In this document: positions 32,077 through 33,315 of the stretch, piece after piece
Numbering within the stretch: the stretch's first letter is position 1
Layout: the number at the start of each line of letters is the position of its first letter
Source: Planctomyces sp.
GTDB lineage: Bacteria > Planctomycetota > Planctomycetia > Planctomycetales > Planctomycetaceae
Length of the DNA: 33,315 nt
Direction: 5' to 3'
Assembly (NCBI GenBank): GCA_005791255.1
Contig: SXXK01000279.1
Location: forward strand, 1 to 33,315
Made by a program: the position numbers and the translations under genes
Notes under the pieces: model-generated
Seen by the model: the letters and a program-made list of their open reading frames with translations, nothing else
The model's database searches: none
What the model was told of the DNA's origin: nothing

Positions 32077-32106
32077 TTGACACGCAGGCTGCTTCCACGG
32101 TAACAT
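32077..32106 (+). promoter_or_regulatory. Sigma70-type promoter of the DUF1559 gene
   Basis: TTGACA (32077-32082, perfect consensus), 18-nt spacer, TAACAT (32101-32106). It points at the DUF1559 gene with a leader of about 40 nt and shows that the ATG at 32105, inside the -10 box, cannot be the start. Confidence 0.8.
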
Positions 32107-32152
32107 GATGCTTTCGTTATTTATTCACAAAATTCCCCGCCAAGAGGTCCAC

Positions 32153-33130
32153 ATGTCTGCCCGAAGGTTGCGCAGATCGGCGTTCACGCTGATCGAACTG
32201 CTCGTCGTAATCGCCATCATCGCCATTCTTGTGGCACTGCTGCTGCCAGCTGTTCAGCAGGCTCGCGAAGCTGCTCGCCGCACACAGTGCAAAAACAACC
32301 TGCACCAGCTCGGGATTGCTCTGCACAATTACCATGACACTCACAATGTGTTCCCTCCCGGTGCGTTCTGGAACAATGTGAACGCGGGACGTACCTATCA
32401 GCAGGGCAGCCTGCTGACGCACCTGCTGCCGTTTGTTGAGCAGGCCAACATGTTCAATCAGATTCCTTTTAACAATCCGCCAGCCGCATCCCTGAACGTC
32501 AATGACGCCACCATGGCCGATGGACGCCTGATGCGTACTGTGTTCCGGGTACCGGCATACCTGTGCCCTTCAGACACTGCCACGGGAAACTTCAACGGTG
32601 TCAGCACCGTGCAGAATTATGCCGGCAGCAAAGGTGCCACGAATGCCGGCAGTCCAACCGGAGGCAACCCCAACGTTTCTCCAACCTGCCCGGATAAATA
32701 CCTCGGTTTCATCATGGGGCACGGGCAGGGCGGCAGCCGGGTCCCCGGGCCGTTTTATCGCAACAACTGCAGCGACGCCATGAAGAACTGCGTCGACGGG
32801 CTGTCCAACACCATCTACATGGGTGAAGTGCGTCCGGAGTGCAGCAACCACATGCGTCAGGGCTGGCTGCAGTCCAACAACGGTCAGGGCATGGCCTCCA
32901 CGCTGTACCCGATCAACCTGAACACCTGCAACGAAGACAGTACTTCGGGCTGCAACTGGGTCAACAACTGGGTGGATGAGTTTGGATTCCGTTCCCGCCA
33001 CACCGGCGGCGCTCAGTTCCTGCTGGGTGATGGTGCCGTTCGCTTCATCTCAGAAAATATCGACCACACCACCTACAACCGCCTGGGCGCCAAGAACGAC
33101 GGTATGGTTGTGACTGTTCCTGGCGACTGA
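32153..33130 (+). CDS. DUF1559 family pseudopilin-like protein with H-X9-DG C-terminus
   Basis: A 325-residue protein. The N-terminus is a type IV prepilin signal: basic leader, cleavage expected between Ala10 and Phe11, then F-T-L-I-E with Glu at position 5 of the mature protein and a long Val/Ile/Ala/Leu helix. The DUF1559 domain (PF07596) follows, with C-K-N-N-L-H-Q-L-G-I-A-L-H-N-Y and an N-V-F-P-P-G segment. The tail has the H-x9-D-G motif (H-T-G-G-A-Q-F-L-L-G-D-G). The family is greatly expanded in planctomycetes and is thought to be surface or periplasmic; its function is unknown. The start at 32153 has AGAGGT 6 nt upstream and a near-consensus promoter at 32077-32106. Confidence 0.96.
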   Translation: MSARRLRRSAFTLIELLVVIAIIAILVALLLPAVQQAREAARRTQCKNNLHQLGIALHNYHDTHNVFPPGAFWNNVNAGRTYQQGSLLTHLLPFVEQANMFNQIPFNNPPAASLNVNDATMADGRLMRTVFRVPAYLCPSDTATGNFNGVSTVQNYAGSKGATNAGSPTGGNPNVSPTCPDKYLGFIMGHGQGGSRVPGPFYRNNCSDAMKNCVDGLSNTIYMGEVRPECSNHMRQGWLQSNNGQGMASTLYPINLNTCNEDSTSGCNWVNNWVDEFGFRSRHTGGAQFLLGDGAVRFISENIDHTTYNRLGAKNDGMVVTVPGD

Positions 33131-33157
33131 TCACGGTCGTTGCAGCCGCAGAACTTT

Positions 33158-33191
33158 CGCCCCTGATCGCTCAGTCGCTCAGGGGCGTTTT
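33158..33191 (+). terminator. Intrinsic terminator of the DUF1559 gene
   Basis: Arms CGCCCCTGA and TCAGGGGCG (9 bp, perfect) with a 12-nt loop, followed by TTTT. It starts 28 nt after the DUF1559 stop. Confidence 0.9.
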
Positions 33192-33252
33192 GCTTATCCT
33201 GCCCGAACATTTCCGTTACCCCGGACCTCATTCATTTCAAAGAGCCTGATCC

Positions 33253-33315
33253 ATGCGTAATTTCATGCTGGCGACCTGCCTGCTGCTCATTCCAGTTCTG
33301 TCCACCGGCTGCAAC
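33253..33315 (+). CDS. Start of a lipoprotein gene, cut by the window end
   Basis: An ATG at 33253 opens a typical export signal (Arg-Asn-Phe-Met-Leu-Ala-Thr then Leu-Leu-Leu-Ile) ending L-S-T-G-C, a lipobox-like site with Cys20. Only 21 codons are visible. Small lipoproteins commonly follow DUF1559 genes in planctomycetes, which makes this plausible. The terminator at 33158-33191 lies between the two genes, so it may have a separate promoter or depend on read-through. Confidence 0.6.
   Translation, partial: MRNFMLATCLLLIPVLSTGCN

Noticed and set aside
1-33315. tRNA, rRNA, transposase, integrase or prophage genes
   Set aside because: Reading both strands I saw no cloverleaf, no conserved rRNA segment, no terminal inverted repeats with a transposase and no phage protein.

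Overview
This 33.3 kb, GC-rich window is chromosomal DNA of a planctomycete (phylum Planctomycetota). The evidence is the mix of families typical of that phylum: a DUF1559 pseudopilin-like protein with the H-X9-DG C-terminus, a DUF1552 protein with a twin-arginine-like leader, a DUF1080 protein, a formylglycine sulfatase, several PQQ-like beta-propeller proteins, a histone-H1-like Ala/Lys/Pro protein and a zinc-ribbon/GPP-repeat/HEAT protein. I cannot name the genus. I see no rRNA, tRNA, CRISPR array, transposase or phage gene. Coding density is high and most long opposite-strand ORFs are shadows of GC-rich genes.

Layout. 1-2740 (+): end of an esterase, a DUF1552 protein and a Bcp-type peroxiredoxin. 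2789-5319 (-): a zinc-type alcohol dehydrogenase relative and a secreted sulfatase. 5516-5803 (+): a small basic membrane protein. 5914-7282 (-): a 57-residue histone-like protein with its own promoter and a leader hairpin, and a DUF1080 protein. Identical palindromes (GAAACGTTTC) sit just upstream of the sulfatase and the DUF1080 gene. 7465-9465 (+): a zinc-ribbon/HEAT membrane protein followed by thpR. 9545-17702 (-): a likely transcription unit of a 1484-residue propeller/helical protein, an enolase-superfamily enzyme and a 647-residue propeller protein, ending at an intrinsic terminator. 18070-20995 (+): a secreted protein of unknown function, a small c-type cytochrome and hemC.

21024-26863 (-): RidA family, double-ACT protein, GcvH-like lipoyl protein, two-cluster ferredoxin-like protein, then permease, ATPase and HlyD-type adaptor of a DevBCA/MacAB-like exporter. 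26967-31804 (-): a PQQ-like propeller with an inserted EF-hand pair, an alpha/beta hydrolase, a glycoside-hydrolase-like protein and an LptF/LptG-type permease. 32153-33315 (+): a DUF1559 protein with a near-consensus promoter and a terminator, then the start of a lipoprotein gene cut by the window end.

The parts that most deserve attention are the ACT2 / lipoyl / Fe-S gene set, with no glycine-cleavage partner genes in view, the shared palindrome in front of two carbohydrate-related genes, the propeller-plus-helical giant protein, and the structured leader of the histone-like gene.
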